Assembly (NCBI RefSeq): GCF_011397635.1
Contig: NC_064772.1
Coordinates: 16,073,035 to 16,137,034 of the forward strand
Length of the DNA stretch: 64,000 bases
From: Epinephelus fuscoguttatus
Taxonomy: Eukaryota > Chordata > Actinopteri > Perciformes > Serranidae
Reading direction: 5' to 3'
The translations under genes were made by a program, and so were the position numbers. Under the pieces are notes generated by a model that saw nothing but the letters and a program-made list of their open reading frames with translations, had not been told where the DNA came from and did no database searches. How positions within the stretch are numbered: the stretch's first letter is position 1; each line of letters starts with the position of its first letter. Below, in pieces: positions 22,104 through 37,100 of the stretch.

Positions 22104-25100
22104 CAGAGAGAGAAAGACCTTCTCTAGTCGCTGGCAGTCAGATCTGGATTAACTGTTTCAGGATTATAGAGATTCCCCACTCTCACATAGGCCAGATTGC
22201 ATTAAAAGACGGACAGATTTCTCCTCAGAGGGAAATACTGCGCACACAAAGTCACTCTCTGTGATGCTGTGTCACCTTTGATCGTGTAGGGGTGAGTGTA
22301 ATCAGGCCAGGCAGGTGGGTTGCTATGTGAATGTGTGCTTCCCACCTCCCCACCCCCACCATCGGCCTCCGTTGGCATCCTTCCTGCTATGATTAAATGG
22401 AGCATCAAACCAGGGGAGTGCACACCTTCACTGTTGTTAGTTAATGCCAAAACGTGACCTCATTTCCCACTTTGAAACACATTTAGCTGCAGACGTGAAT
22501 GACTTCAGGCTCACTGAATGAAAATGGGGTTCATTTGTGATTAAATAACTGTACAGATGCTATGTAAACATAAGATGAGTATGACAGCGACCAGATATGT
22601 TTGCTGAAAGGGGATAAAACCGCAGGCCTGGTCCTTTCTCCAACATCCTAACAGTCCTAACAGCTACTACAACAAACAGCCCGTGCTATCCATCACTTCC
22701 AACTCCTATCCTTTACAAGCTTATTATATCATGATAATAAAAAAATCAACCAAAACAGAACCAGGGCCGTATTTATTCTCCTCCCAGAGCCCACTTTGTG
22801 TCTGCTGACTGTAACAAGGAAAAGGCTCGCATCATGAATCACCTCTCTGGCTCTGTGCCTCTGAACCCAGAGACTGCAGCAGCACAAACGAAAAACATCT
22901 GTTAGAAAAGGCCGCCATGTGCGCTAGGCTTCAGTAGCCGCTCTGGAATTTTTTGCAGAGATCACATGACAAGGAAGACCATTATGCTAAGAGCGAGCAA
23001 CATGCTCTTCAGTGTTTAAACAAAAGGCAAGATGCCCCTGTAACATTTGGGCGAGGATGGGTGGCTCGTCGGGTAACTCATAGCGGGATACACCCATCAG
23101 ATGGAGACTGTGGCAAACACGCCCGCAGCACACAGCCTGCCTAAAGCCATGGATACTGTTAGATTAGTGTCTGTTTAATAAAATTAGCTACCCTGTTTGA
23201 TCCCTGCGTAGACATGTAAGGGCTCACTTGCATCATACACCCAGAGCTGCTGCAGAGAAGCAAAACTGCCTTGGGCGTCACTTTGCCTAAAGAGGAGTTA
23301 GTTTAAAATGTCCTGGGTTTCTGCTGAGCTCCGAATTCTAGTCCTCAAACTTAAAGCAGTCGTCCCATTTTTTTTCCCCCTCCAACTCATTTCCTTGGTA
23401 TGTTGACAAGGTAAATTATGCAAAGGTACAGCTTGAATATTTAATGCTGTAACTTGAGGGGGCGAGTTGACCCACAGGAGGGTAGTCATTCTCTGAGTCA
23501 TGTGGAGGTGCAAAAAAAAAAAGGAAGCAAAAAAGTCATTGCAGCATCATATCATCTTAATTCATCAATTATTGATTGGAGTGTAATGACACAAAAGTAT
23601 TCACGACTCACCAGCCCCCACCCTGGAACTTTTCTCACACCAAGGTGTTTACTGTTTACACTTGAATCAGTGCTGAAATATGGAAAACAATGAGCAGTGC
23701 AATGGAGAGGAAAAAGTCTTAAAAATAATCTTGCTGTCCTGACTGTTTGAGACACAGGAGATGGGGGCATTGTGTGTGTGTGGGGGGGGGGGGCAGACCG
23801 GAAGCTGTGTCGGTATGTGGTGTGGGTTTTATTTTGGTGTCATCTTTAGTGCTAAGCAGTCATTGTTGTGGTATTTTTTCCACTGCATTTCCCAGAAAGC
23901 ACAGTTGGATTTTCTGTTGGTGAAGTCAGAGGGAATCATCCTATTATTCATCCAGATTCCAGAGATTATGGCTGCAAACAACAAGTATTTTCATTATTGA
24001 TTGTTGTCAAAAATAACAGTTAATGTTCTTCCATATTCCAGGAAAACAAAATCTTAGAAGTGGTTATCTGATGTATTCAATTAACTATGATATGATTCAG
24101 GGAAAAGCAAAGCCTTTGGATTTTAGACACTGCAACCCAAAAATATTTGGTGTTTTTGATCTACTAGAGGTTGAGCACAAGGAAGACATTGTTACTCAGT
24201 TGGTTCGTCAAACAGCTTGAGCCAAAGTAAGATATCTTAATAGCTTCAAACCTTCACCATTATAGTTTCCGGTTAGGTCTGGTGTAGGATTTTAAACTAG
24301 TTGGATTTTATGCAAACTGATTAATCCTGCATTTGTCACCATGACAGGTTCTGGCCAATTAGTATTAAGCAATATGACAACGTGTTTAACATAATATTAT
24401 ATTTAGTCGTTAATGGACTAATGGAGTCACTAGTGTCTGACAAGTTGTGTGAAATTTACTGCTTATTCCAGGAACATGAAGTAGATCAAATTTCAGTTGA
24501 GGTAGGATGGGGGAAGAGCAATGCACGTTGTGTTTGCTTACTAAGAAGCTCATGGGTTTTTTGGGGTGAAGAGACAACAAGTTTTGAAGAAAACTAAAGC
24601 TTCACAAACATGGTAAATTCGACAGAAGAAGTGAGCTGAAGAGTGAAACCAAGTGGACTGGAGTCAATACCCAACACTGGATGCCCGGGTCGCTCGCTTT
24701 CAAAGCACAGCAATGGATGAGAAATGGCTGTTTTGTTTATGATGTTGAAATATGGATTTACCTACAGGATACCTCCTCAATTTACTTCAAAAACCTAAAT
24801 AAGGTGGCAGCTGGCTGAACGGAGTTCACGAGGGACATGAAAGTTTCTGGTTAATGACCATCCTCAATGACTACCTACTTGCTATTGACTATACGGTTTG
24901 TCATTTCCTGTAAATATCACAATACATATGTTTTCAGTTTAAGAACCAACGAATTGAAAGTACTCACCCATCTTTGAATAGTTATGTCTCCAGTCTGATC
25001 TCAAGCGCACCACTGATAGGTACATGGTTTGTTTACATGACGAAAGTGCATATTTTTCCAGATTCAGTGTGAAGAAAGAGATCCGATGTGTGCAACAAGA

Positions 25101-28100
25101 TATTTGAATGCTTGCTCACTGTTATGACGAAGCGTCCGACTGTCCCCTAGCTACTATTTCCTAACAGCGACCCAAGTGGTCATGGGCTCGCTCAGTCTTA
25201 AATCTACTCGAGAGCAGCTGCTGCGTTGTGTGCAACATAAAATTCTGCAGATTGGTTTAAAAATCTTAACATCGGACCAACCCTGATTGCCATAGATTTT
25301 TGTTCAAAATTCATGATCCTATACCTTGAGTTTTCATAACCTAGGTGGCAAATTGCCATGAAATTTCATTCATTCATTCATCTTCTAACCGCTTCATCCT
25401 CTTGAGGGTCGCGGGGGGGCTGAAGCCTATCCCAGCTGACATCGGACGAGAGGCAGGGTACACCCTGGACAGGTCGCCAGACTATCGCAGGGCTGACACA
25501 TAGAGACAAACAACCATTCACGCTCACATTCACACCTACGGACAATTTAGAGTCATCATTTAACCTAGTCCCCAATCTGTATGTCTTTGGACTGTGGGAG
25601 GAAGCCGGTGTGCCCGGAGAGAACCCACGCTGGGGAGAACATGCAAACTCCGCACAGAAGGGCTCCCACACCCGGGATTGAACCGGCAACCCTCTTGCTG
25701 TGAGGTGACAGTGCTAACCACCACACCACCGTGCAATGATAATTGATTAATCAATAGGTGGAAAATGAATAGGCCACTGTCCAGGCATTGGTTAATTATT
25801 TAAGTTATTTAAGCAACACTATCAATCATTCTCGGGTTTCAGGTTTCTACACAGGTGACTGTATGAAAAGATGGATGACACATCTCCACCTCCTGCCAAA
25901 GTACAGAAATAAAACCCAAAATATCCTGGATACAGCCGCTACCATCTTGTGCTGGCAACATCATTTGGAGCCAGAGTCTGAACAGAAGTGATCAGAGAGA
26001 GGAGCTGTGGTGTCCCCGTCCCACCTTTAGTTAATCATGAAAATAATACTTATAATAGCAGCTCTACAATAAATGTGTCATGAAGTATTTAAAAACACAA
26101 AATCATCTGAGATGTTGAACATAGGCACGTCTGAAAGCTTTAATCTGATTTTCTCCTGGTCTGTACAGACTCAAACAAAACTGGACAGTATATGAGCAGC
26201 CATCAATGTGTTATTGACATACAAAAATATCAGCTCATCTCTAATTTGCTCCACACACACTGCAGCCTATGAGGTGTAAAAGCTCATATTTTTCTTCCCA
26301 GAGTCCAGAGAAGAGCAAACACAATAACTATAAATGCTACCAAGCAGATTGTGTTTGTCCATGCAGCAGCAGAGACCAGCAAATCTGACATTTGCTTGTC
26401 TGAAAATGTCACAGGTTATTACTCTGAGACTCTCCCGCTTTCTCTGATATAAGTTAATATTAGCAGCAGGCACTTGTTATTCCCCTGTGGGGCATGTATT
26501 GTGTCCCTCTCTACCCCACAGATGGTACTTTGCGTCATTGGGTTTGCTTTCTTAAACCGCAGAGAGCCATAGCAGCAATACAAGGGAAACCCTCACTGCA
26601 TTGGCATTCCTTTGAGCATGCCTCTCGCACCACATCACATGGGCTGGACCAGAAAAATGTTGACTTTTCACAGTCATTCTATTCAAGCGTGGCTGGGCTT
26701 GACCTAATAGGCAGAGGCCCTTTTTATATTTTTTTTTTTACTTTTATATAACAGCCTTTTCAGTCGCGGCATTTGAAGCTTAAGACACTTCAGAGACTTT
26801 GATGCTATTCTGTGTTTGGAAAAAAAAAAAAAAAAAAAAAAAAAAGCTGAATGAGATGTATTATTCCGAACCACTGCATCTTTATATTGGAGTGAAAGTC
26901 ATTGCCTGAAGACGTCGTCATAGAGTAATACTAAGATTGCAAAAAGATCTAGTTAACAAAATGTCCCATAACTGTTCCCGGAGAAGGATTTTACATTCCT
27001 ACCATTCTTTTAAAAGCTTAAAAGTTATTTATGTCAATTTATATGAGTTAGTGTCACTACAGTTTACTGTTGGATGTCTCATTTTGTTAGAATCTCATCT
27101 CGAAAGTGCCCCTGTGGAGATTGTGACCACTAGTGAAGCTGTAAGGCGAGATGTCAGTGGGTACATGCAGAAATGCGTATGTGGCGGTAATATGCTGTAA
27201 GCATCAGCAAAGCACCAAGATAAAGGAGTACAAGACAAACAAGCTTACTGGAACAATGCCGAGACCAGCATTCACTTTGGGGTGGCAGGAATAATTACCA
27301 TGTTCAGTTTTCTCTGCAGCAGCGTTGGCCGAGTCCTCACTGTTTTCAGTCAATCACTCTTTCAGTCACCCACTCAGACAACAGAGACCGAGCACCGAGC
27401 TTGCACATACACTGGAGCTGCAATTAAACTGTTGATTTTCTTTTCAGAGTAGGTGAGTAATCATCTCGTCTATAGAATATCAGGGGATAGTGAATGCACA
27501 TCACAGTTCCTCAGAACCCAAGCTGATGTCCTCATATGTCCTGTGTTATCAGAAATGCGAAAATATCCATGTACTGCCAAAGAAAGCCAAGAAAGACAGC
27601 AAATCTTCACATTTAAGAAGCTCACAGAAGGAACATTTTGTCATATTTGCTCGAAAAACTACAATTATTTGACTGTCAGAATAGTCTGTTAAATTTTCAG
27701 TTGATTGACTAGGAGCCTGTTTACACCTGGTATTAACATTCGTTTTGGTGATCTGACCATTAGTGGAAAGCAGAGACACATTGCTGTTCACATCTGTGTC
27801 TATCATGCGTCTCCATCTGACTACTGGTGTTCAGATTTCGTTACTGTCTATGTCACTTACGCTCAAAGGTCAAAGCACAGTTATTGTGTCCACCACACTC
27901 TGGCTAGCTGCTCCCTAACATGCTCGCTAGTCACAAAGGTTGCAGCGGTATACCGGTTTGAAGGTATACTGTGGTATGGAAATTGACAGTTATCATGTTG
28001 TGTACATTTACTTATTACAATACTGAAATAAAGCAACTGGACAAAGAATCTCACCTTTATTTTAGCTATTTTGTAAAGGGAGACTTTATACACATACCTC

Positions 28101-31100
28101 CGTTTAAGAAAAAGGTTTCAAATTTCAATTATAGTAATGAAACGTTCGTTTAACCAAAAATAGTTTCCTTTCATTCTTTTAAGGGTCATTTTAACTGACA
28201 GTAATAGTTGTTCTGTAATACCATACCCTGAAACCGCAACATTTTCTGAGACAGTTAGCGTACAGTGAAAGTCTCATACAGTTGCAGTCCTCCTAGTCAC
28301 ATTAGCGGTTTTGTCAGTACAGCTGGAGATAGCTGTCTGCAGAATTCAACATTTCTCCTTCCATGGGGCAAAATGATGGACAGTCACGTAACATACTGTC
28401 CAACTCGTCCTAAAATGCGCAAATTATAGAGATTTAGCACGCTGTCTTCAAAGCAACCACCACATCCTGCACTAATGACTTAAGGCCCAAACATACTCGG
28501 GCGGAACGTACACAGAGTGGACTCCGCGGAGGTCCGCCCGGACTAAAAGTGGACATCCACAAGCCCTGTGCGCGCAAAGCTCAGATTTTACGACCGCACG
28601 GACTCAGCTCCGCGCACCAGTGTACACAAAAGACTGCTCGGCATGTATTTTTCACATTGCGGGGATTTTTCACGGACATTTATACAGGAAACGACAACGC
28701 GGAAGTGCACTCGACTATGGAAGCTCAAATGACTGCGGACATTCCTCACAGAGTCCGTTCCACTTATAGTACGCCCGAGTCTGTGAGCACCTTTAGTCCT
28801 TGTCAGGGACGCATCAGGACACAGTGGCGTTAACATAGGTCATGAGTGATCTAATCAAGAGGGGATGTCACCAAATACGAGTGTAAACAACAGGGATGCA
28901 CTGATATATTGACTAAACATTTGGTATCTGCGATATTCGCCTTTTCGACTGCCATAGGCCTATCGGCAGATACGACAGCACTCACTGAGTGGCAGTGGCC
29001 CATGTTTTTCCATTATGTCACATCAGTTTTTCACATACTAAAAACCAGGGCTCCCATCTAACTCCGCCAAGAATTTCGCAGTCGGTGTATCCCTACTTGA
29101 CAACCCCAAGACACATTGTGATCCGACCACTCAAAGCACTTGTTGAGGGGGTCTGGGATGCATTTGATGATATATCTTTTCTAGTGTTAGTACCAGGTAT
29201 AAACAGGGTCTAAATGTCTTCAGTATACTATTAAGAATTATAAAACAGTTGTATATAGCCCTCAGTTGATGAAACAATGTCAGATACTCTTCAAGTACTC
29301 ATTAAAGTTATTAAACAGTGGAAGTTAGAGGATGCTGCTTTCTGCCAATATGGGGGTATGTGCAGATTGAAAACCACATGTTTATGCCTTTAGGAGACAT
29401 GCAGTGGGTTTAGGTGAGAAATGCTTTAAGTAAAGAAGCCCATGTTTGTTCATAATAAAACATCCATATGTCTAAAGAAATCTACTGATGCACAAAAGCA
29501 TCGCTGTTTCTTCTCGGGCCATAAATGTCAACAGTGTTAATGGAAACAGATAAATTGTTTGTTAATTATCATTACTTCAAGTTGTTTTTCTCCAAAGCAC
29601 CTCAGGTCATTTTCTAGACGACACGCTGTCATGTGATGCTTCAGCTTCATCACATGTAACATTCAGTCCACCAACAGAAGGTCAGTTGTAACAATATCCA
29701 CACACATAACAGATGTTTGTATTTTTTTACTCACATATTTGGTCATTAAGCGTCAAAGAAGCAGCCAACTCATCCTCTGAGGCTGGAGGTCTTCTCAAAG
29801 CAGGGATTTTTTTAGTTAAAAGGAAGTTTCATTTTCATATCTTGTGGGTTTTGCCTATTGGGGAATGTCTTCTGTCATAAACCTAATTAACACAGAGTAC
29901 ATTTGTGTGCACCATGTGCCTGTCTGTTAGTGGAGTGTTGAATGCTGTAGAGGATTAATAAGGCTTTGTAATTGTTGTGTTTTGCTTTATTGTTGATTCA
30001 AATTTGAATCATCCCTAGATACATAAATAGATTATTTGGTTCATGGATTATTTTTCCTCCTTGTTTGATTTGGCTCCATATTTTTGGACCGCTTTTAGAT
30101 TCCCCCCTCTCGCCAGAAATGAGGCAAAAAATGATGAATAATTCAAAAGGACGAGGCAGGTTTTTATCATTCTTGGCTTTACATAACAAAACTGAGTGCT
30201 GGCTATTTAAGGCTCCGTTCTGCAACATTTGCAACTGAGGAGCACAGCTGTGTCAGATTCAATTATTAATGAAGTTATGGCTTTTTATTCATCATTTGTC
30301 CCCTGTGTCACCAAACCCAGTGAATCATATGGTGTGAGAGAATGGGAGCATTTTTGGTCCCATGGCACCGTTACTCACATGACATCTTGTTCCAGTTAAA
30401 CTGCACTGTAAAAAAAAGCAGTTGAAATGGTCATTTGCTTGCGAGATACTCAGATTTAGTTTGGACATTTTCATTGCGGAATAAATGGTGTTTCATACAT
30501 AACAGTGACACAAGTGCTTTGATGTTAGAATTGGATTCAGCTGAAGTTCGACCCAGTAATAACCTGCTCTCACAGACCTGTAGTACCTGCAGTAAAGGAG
30601 TAAAACTGACATTTTTTGTATGAAAATGTTTCAGACTGTTGCGTTAAGTTAAGACTCGAGCATGTAGTTTGGGTTTTAAAATGTTTGCTATGATCAGTAG
30701 GGCAGAAAAACCCATAACTTGAGTCATTCCCTAAGTTGAATTCTTTGCCTCAAACCGTACACATCATCAATGGAGCTATTATATGGAGGTCAAGTGATGC
30801 TTATTGACCATATTCAAGGCGAAAGTGGAGGAAGGCAAAAAGGCAAAAGCGTGAAAAGAAGATAAAGGAAGTTAAAATGGCAGAAATTATCAATGAAAGA
30901 ATTTTAATTTGAAAGCTGTTGTGTTTTGGCTGCTTCTGTGTGCTAGACAAGAATTAGCTGCTAATGCAATGGTGCAGGCTAATTTAGCCTGCTAGCTTAG
31001 CTACTGTACCACAAAGGTCTTATTAGACTGTAAGTAATACTTTGACTGGGTTAGGGTTAGGGTTGGATCCATGGGTTCTCCTTATGTGATTAGACAGACA

Positions 31101-34100
31101 AGTGCTCCACAAGTAAACGCCAGGCACTCTGCATGGTAACCACGGAAAGGGCTCTGAGTACTACTGTATCCCTGCCGGCACAACTGCATTTTCTTTATAG
31201 GCTTTGGCAACATATTAAAATATATTAGTGTCAAATGAGGAGAGTCAAATAACATGAGTTGACTGTGGTATCAAAGGTCGATTTGTTTACACCAAGTGGC
31301 ACTCCGAGTCTTTGATAGATAAAGTTATGTAAATTAGCACAAGTATAGTCAGAACTTTACAGCATAGTTTAAGAGAAACTATATGAAGCACTACTTTATA
31401 CAACACAGCCTTGTGCAGATGCTCTGCCATGTGAAAGCCCTTCTGTTTATGTCCAGATGACTGTCTAGAGGACAGTCATATATTTCAAGGAGCTCACAAA
31501 CGGCAAGGATCAGTCTCTCATCCATTGATTTGCACTGTGCATCACGTAGAAAACATTTGTAGACAATTCAGCTCTGGCGGTGGGCGTGAGGATGAGACGA
31601 GTACAAACATTGTTTCTTTCACAAGATTGTGCCGATTGCTGTGCCGCCTCTCAATCTGCCCATGCCTCCCTACCTGCCCTCTTGCCGCTCATTGAAAATT
31701 AATCAGTAGCGACATGTTTCTCCTCATCTGAAAAGCCCTTAAGTCTTCATTCACGCCATATCATCAGAATGCAAAGAACTGGAAAATCTCACGTCATTCA
31801 AACGTAATTTTTAAATGGTTGCCCCCCATTACAAGCCACATTTATATCAATCACATAAATGTAAATTAATCTTAAGCTATGTTTTATCGTGTTATTTAAA
31901 GCGCATACAGATAAAAAGTTAAGCTCCTTTTTAATTGATTGCTTTTGTGTTAATGTAGATGGTGGGTTTGCTGCCATTTTGCCATGAGTTTGAAATGTTT
32001 ACTTCCACCAAGTGGGAGATGCAGATGCTATATTGTAGCTGTTAGAAATCCCCAATTTTTCCAACTGGGAATAATAACTAGGAGGCTGGCATGAACAGTT
32101 TTATCCCCTCATCTGCTCATGATAGCATTCTCTACAATATGAATGAGGCATAAGAGACAGCTATAGTACAATGCTGGTTTGTTAGTTAATTTAATAAAAG
32201 AGCATCTGAGAAAGAAGGGGAAATGTTCCTTTAAATCTCCTTCTTTAAACACAAGCAAACCTCCAAGCCATTTTCTAATTTGTTCTGTCTCCCACAGCAG
32301 GAGGTGAGACTCTGTTGTGTTGCTTGTTTGTCGGCTTGTTTGCCGTCTGTGGCTGAAATCTGATAATCGGTCTGTGGGCCACAGCTGTTGGCCTACCTTC
32401 CTGCCACAGCTGCACTGCGTATATCATCAAGGGCTATTAGCCGGCAGCGGATTAGCCCCGGACCAGACTCTGCCCCGGCACTCTGATCCCCCTGCTCTAC
32501 CCCAGATTTAGGCGAGGAAGAGTGGGTCAGTGTTCACATCTGTCTGCAGCCCTCCTCACACGGAGAGATAGCGGTCACGTCTTGCTCCATCGACAGCCAT
32601 TTTAATCTTCAGTGTGCCATCGGTGCCGCAACAATTTGTGATACATTCACGTGACTATCATGGAAATAATGTCTTATACTGTACAAGTATGTTAGGCAGG
32701 CCAGGTCTCTTTAAAACTGTGCTGCAAACGTGGTATGCCAAAGGTAGATGTTGATTCTTGCCAAAAATTGAAGGTTACAATTTCATTAGCCATGCTAGCA
32801 TTTCAGCTATAGGGATGGCAGTGTCATTCTATTGATCTGTTGGTCCACCACTTTTGTTCTGACTGAAATATCTCAACAACTATTGGATGGATTGCCATAA
32901 CATGTTTAACAGACATTCATGATTCCCATACGATGAAAGCTACTGACTATGATGATCCCCAACTTTTCATCTAGCGCCATCATTTGGTCAAATTTTTAGT
33001 TTGTCCAATACTTTAAATATCTGGAAAACTACTGAAACTCCCATCAGTTTTAGCTATACTTTGTGTTGAATCCTCTGAACCTCAAACAGTTTCAGGGCAT
33101 TTTTTGTTTCTGTTACATTTTACTTGCCGTGGCATTGTTTTACAATGCAATAGGCCTATATAAATTCTGCACCACTGTGAAAGTAGCACAATCATGGCTA
33201 GAAGTAGGAATATCATTTGTGTGGGATAACAGTTCTAATGCCATAAATAATAACATTTATAAAAAAGATTTGTATTTATAAAAATTGGATCTAGACATAT
33301 ATGCCATCTTCCTAAGTACCCATAAGTGCTACCAATATTGGAAATAAGGGGGGAGAGGTTCCATGTGCTATACATATTAAACTATTTACATTTTTTACAA
33401 CTTGTCTCGTTCTCTCCGATCTGCTAATGTGTAAACAGCCTGCAGTTCATCTAAGTTTCAGGGCTTCTCAAGCACATTTAATGTCTTTTAAAGGAGCTGG
33501 TTCGTGCATGCATTAATTTTTGGTGACATTTTGGATGAGACATATTGAATAAATCTGGATGAAAAATCTAAATTTTAAGCTTCCATTTTGTTATGTTTAA
33601 TCATGGAAGCATTTATCCTACATGGTGTTGAAGGAGGGTTGAAAATGTGAAAATCTGACAATAATTCCTGTTTTTACAGTTTCTTGGTATGATGAAGAAA
33701 ACAGGCCTTTCAAACCACCAGTTGGTTGTGGGGCACATAGAGTTGCTAACATGCTTCACAAAGATGCTGAACATGCTAAGCATTATACCTACTAAACATG
33801 TCAGCATGTTAGCATGCTGATGTTAGCATTCAGCTCAAAGCACCACTGTGCATCACAGAGCTGTGGACTCTTGTCTTGTTCCTTAGTGACCATTATCAAT
33901 CCTTACTGTGGTTTAGATGAACTATACTTTACATTTAAATAGTGTCACTTTATCATTGCTAAGAAAACAGAGTAGAAAATATATTTGCTTTTGTCAGTAA
34001 CATGTAGGCGAATTGAAGAAATCCTAATGTTGCTTTTTTCCTTTTTTGGTCTACGTCTGCTCTTCAGCTGCAACAAAACACCCACAGATACTCCTCATCC

Positions 34101-37100
34101 TCCTCTGTTCATCATTTGTGGCTCTTCATTTTTCGTCTTCTGTCATTATATCAGCACAGTGCTAACATTATTGTCCTCAAGGACAGCCCGGCAGAACCAG
34201 GAGACAGTGTTGTCCTGTGACGACCGGCTGTCTTGTTGTGGCCTGAGGGATAAACAGTGCATCTCTGTCTGTGAGCTTTGATGGTGTTTGGCCTTGGACC
34301 AGTGTGTGTGTGTGTGTGTGTACTGCAGCTCAACAATTGATACGGCATTTCAATGTCGAATTTGAATACTACCTTTCCCAGAACAGCCAAGTGCATTCAA
34401 GCCTGGAGGAAAGGCACTGACAGTTTTTCAAGCTAAGTTGTTTGCATCTTTTACTAATGCCATTTAATGTCAATGAAAAGTGTTACATCACTTCCTTTTC
34501 CACATCGTGACAGCAGCTGTCAAAGCTCCTGTTGCTAGTCTCTGAGAGTAGTCAAAGGGGGAAATCCAAGTGAAAATGTGCTTTAGGATTGGTTAAAGCT
34601 TTCATTGGACGTCACAGTAAGGCTTATTTCTGTTCCTCTGTACGTCCAGTTGCTCAAAATATCTTACATCCAAATGGCCCGTGGGAGTGGATACACCTGT
34701 GGTTTTGGAATAGCTGGTCTGTCACCAGGCAGAGTCCCATAAAGTGTGAAATTTGAGACTCATCTGCAGAAAAACTTCAAGGAATGCTGTAAAGCGCTCT
34801 GCAGAGTCTGTGACTTTGGCCAAGGACTCATGACCGAGCGCTTGTGCAGAGGCTAGAAAAACAGTGTTACTTCTGATTGTGCATGTTTATCAAGGGAGCA
34901 CATTCTTTGGCGGCGTGCCCTGAAGATTTACAACTTGGACGGCTGGTTGATAGAAGCAGAGCTGGCAGGCTTATCAGCTGATCAATGATAAGTGAAAGAT
35001 TAGCAATAGAAGCTTGGAGTAGTTTATTTTAGTTTTCCTTTGATCGACCTACACAGCGCTGGTTTGTTAAAGTCTTGGTCTTTTGCCAGCTCTCCTCGTG
35101 TAGTAATATTCTACTGTGTTATGAATCAGTGCTCAAACACTCAAAGTATTTAAGTATTGAAATTCCTGGAAAAGTTATGAAGTTGGAAAAAGTGTTTTCC
35201 AGGCCTAGAGTTAACAGAATGTTTTGGACAACTTTTGAAAATTCATACAACAATCCCAGACCAAAAATATTTAGTGCCACGTCATAAAAGACTAAGAAAA
35301 CCATCAAATTCTCACACCTGAGCAACTGGAACCAGTGCATTTTTGGTATTTTAGTAGGGTTGAGTATCGGTAGTCAATACCTTTAAGGTATAGAGGGAAA
35401 TAAGCCAGTACCAAGTCCTTTCAGAAACTTTTCCAATCAAACTATATGTGCATGCCATCCATCTTGTTCCCAGATCTAGAAAAAAGACAGTTTTATGGTT
35501 TTGCTTGCAGCCAATCATCGTAAGCTGTCTTCGATTTAATGAATGCAGTGAGTGATTGGCCCAATACCACAGCAACTACAACCCATACAGTTTGTGGTGT
35601 GGTGTGGTGTGGTGAATATTTGATGGATCAATTGTGGTGTTTTTGATGGAGATGGCAGTTCAGTGTGCTAAGATACCACCAAAATCTTTTAAAGTATGGC
35701 TATACTACATGACTGTGGTGTCTGGAGGCATCTTTCCCAACTGAATGCTTCCATTCACATCAAAAGATTGTATCACTATAAGGGTGCTGGTTTTGGTACC
35801 ATTTGATGCCCAGACATACATTTTAACTTATAGAAACTCCTTGCACAGTTATTAGAATAGTTAAACTTTGGAAATCATCGCGGAAATATAAATGTTTAAA
35901 ATGTAGGTTAATGTATAAATCCTCTTTTTTGTTAACAGCTGTCAGTAAGGTCAACAATGGATCATTGAACAATGAATGAATGAGTTTTAACCCAGTGTAG
36001 ACAATAAGTAACTAAAGATCTACTGTTAATTTGCTAAGGAAGGTCATGTTAAAGCAGTCAAAAGCTCCAGAACAGCTATGTGAACATTGTGGTGAGGTAA
36101 AGAATGGACTTTCAATCTCAGCTAAGACCAGGGATACTGTCTGAGTCTTGGATTCATATCACACAGTTGTGCGAAAGCAAACATGGGTTTCTTATCTGAA
36201 GCAACATCACTGATCGGTTTGTTCAGGTGAAGTAGTTTCACATTTCTGAGGTTTGTGGGCGAACAAACTTCTTTCTGGTTCTTGTTTTGAACTGGAAGCT
36301 AAAAGAAAAGTGCTTCAATAGTGTGACGGTGACAGGAAACACTGAATGCATCTGTGTTTCCAAAGATATGACGAAGATATACCTTCTTGGTAGGATAGGA
36401 TATAAGGTGTTGTGTTGAAATGATTTGTCAGTCATTCAATGGAATGAGCAAAAGAAAAATCACAGATTTGTCATTTTAGTAATGTAATGAAACAAAGCAT
36501 TTCCTGAACCCTTTTGGTTTTTGGAAGACACCATTTTAGCCTGGATCACTTTGGGTTACAATATGCATTTGTCATTAGTCTTAAAAACAATTAGTCAATT
36601 AATTGTTTAGTTGATGGACATAAAGTTAACATTTATTTTGATAACCTGATGATAATTTTAAGTCATTTTTTAGCAAAAATACAAAACATTCTCATGTTGC
36701 AACTCCTCAATTGTGATGATATGCTGCATTTCTTATATTATGTAATAGTAAACTGAATAACTTTGGGTTTTGTACATTACAGGTGTCTGTCTGTCATCTT
36801 ATAGGCCAAACAAATAATCACTTCATGGAGAAAATAATAGTAGTAGACCCTCTTCCTCATTATTTGTCATTTCAAGGACTAAATGATCGACCCAAACCAT
36901 AGTTAATAGAGCATTTTGTCATAGTTTGGGAGTTTTGAGGTTCATATCCGTCAGGAAACAAACAACCTCTTTGCTCTGCTGCTCCTTGATTTCACACTGA
37001 TATTAGACACTATAAAATAGAGGATGTGAGCTGTCAGTTTTTAATCATCAGCTGTGTGTTCTTCCCACTATTCTCCTGTTGAAGGCTGTTAATAGCAGCT

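Larger units (their letters stand above)
27716..29207. mobile_element. DNA-transposon-like element with 23-bp imperfect terminal inverted repeats
   Basis: CCTGTTTACACCTGGTATTA (with ACA following) at 27716-27738 is inverted at 29185-29207 with 21 of 23 positions matching. The interior holds at least two further inverted-repeat blocks (27938-28240 and 28495-28780), suggesting nested insertions. A related, more decayed copy lies at 38126-38717. No transposase frame is visible. No convincing target-site duplication was found. Confidence 0.65.

Noticed and set aside
22058..22264. Cys/Val repeat protein
   Set aside because: Translation of the (TG)22 microsatellite.
25690..25734. tRNA gene at the head of the SINE-like element
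   Set aside because: A and B boxes are present but the acceptor stem and cloverleaf are not; it is a SINE head. The same applies at 49939 and 58830-58872.
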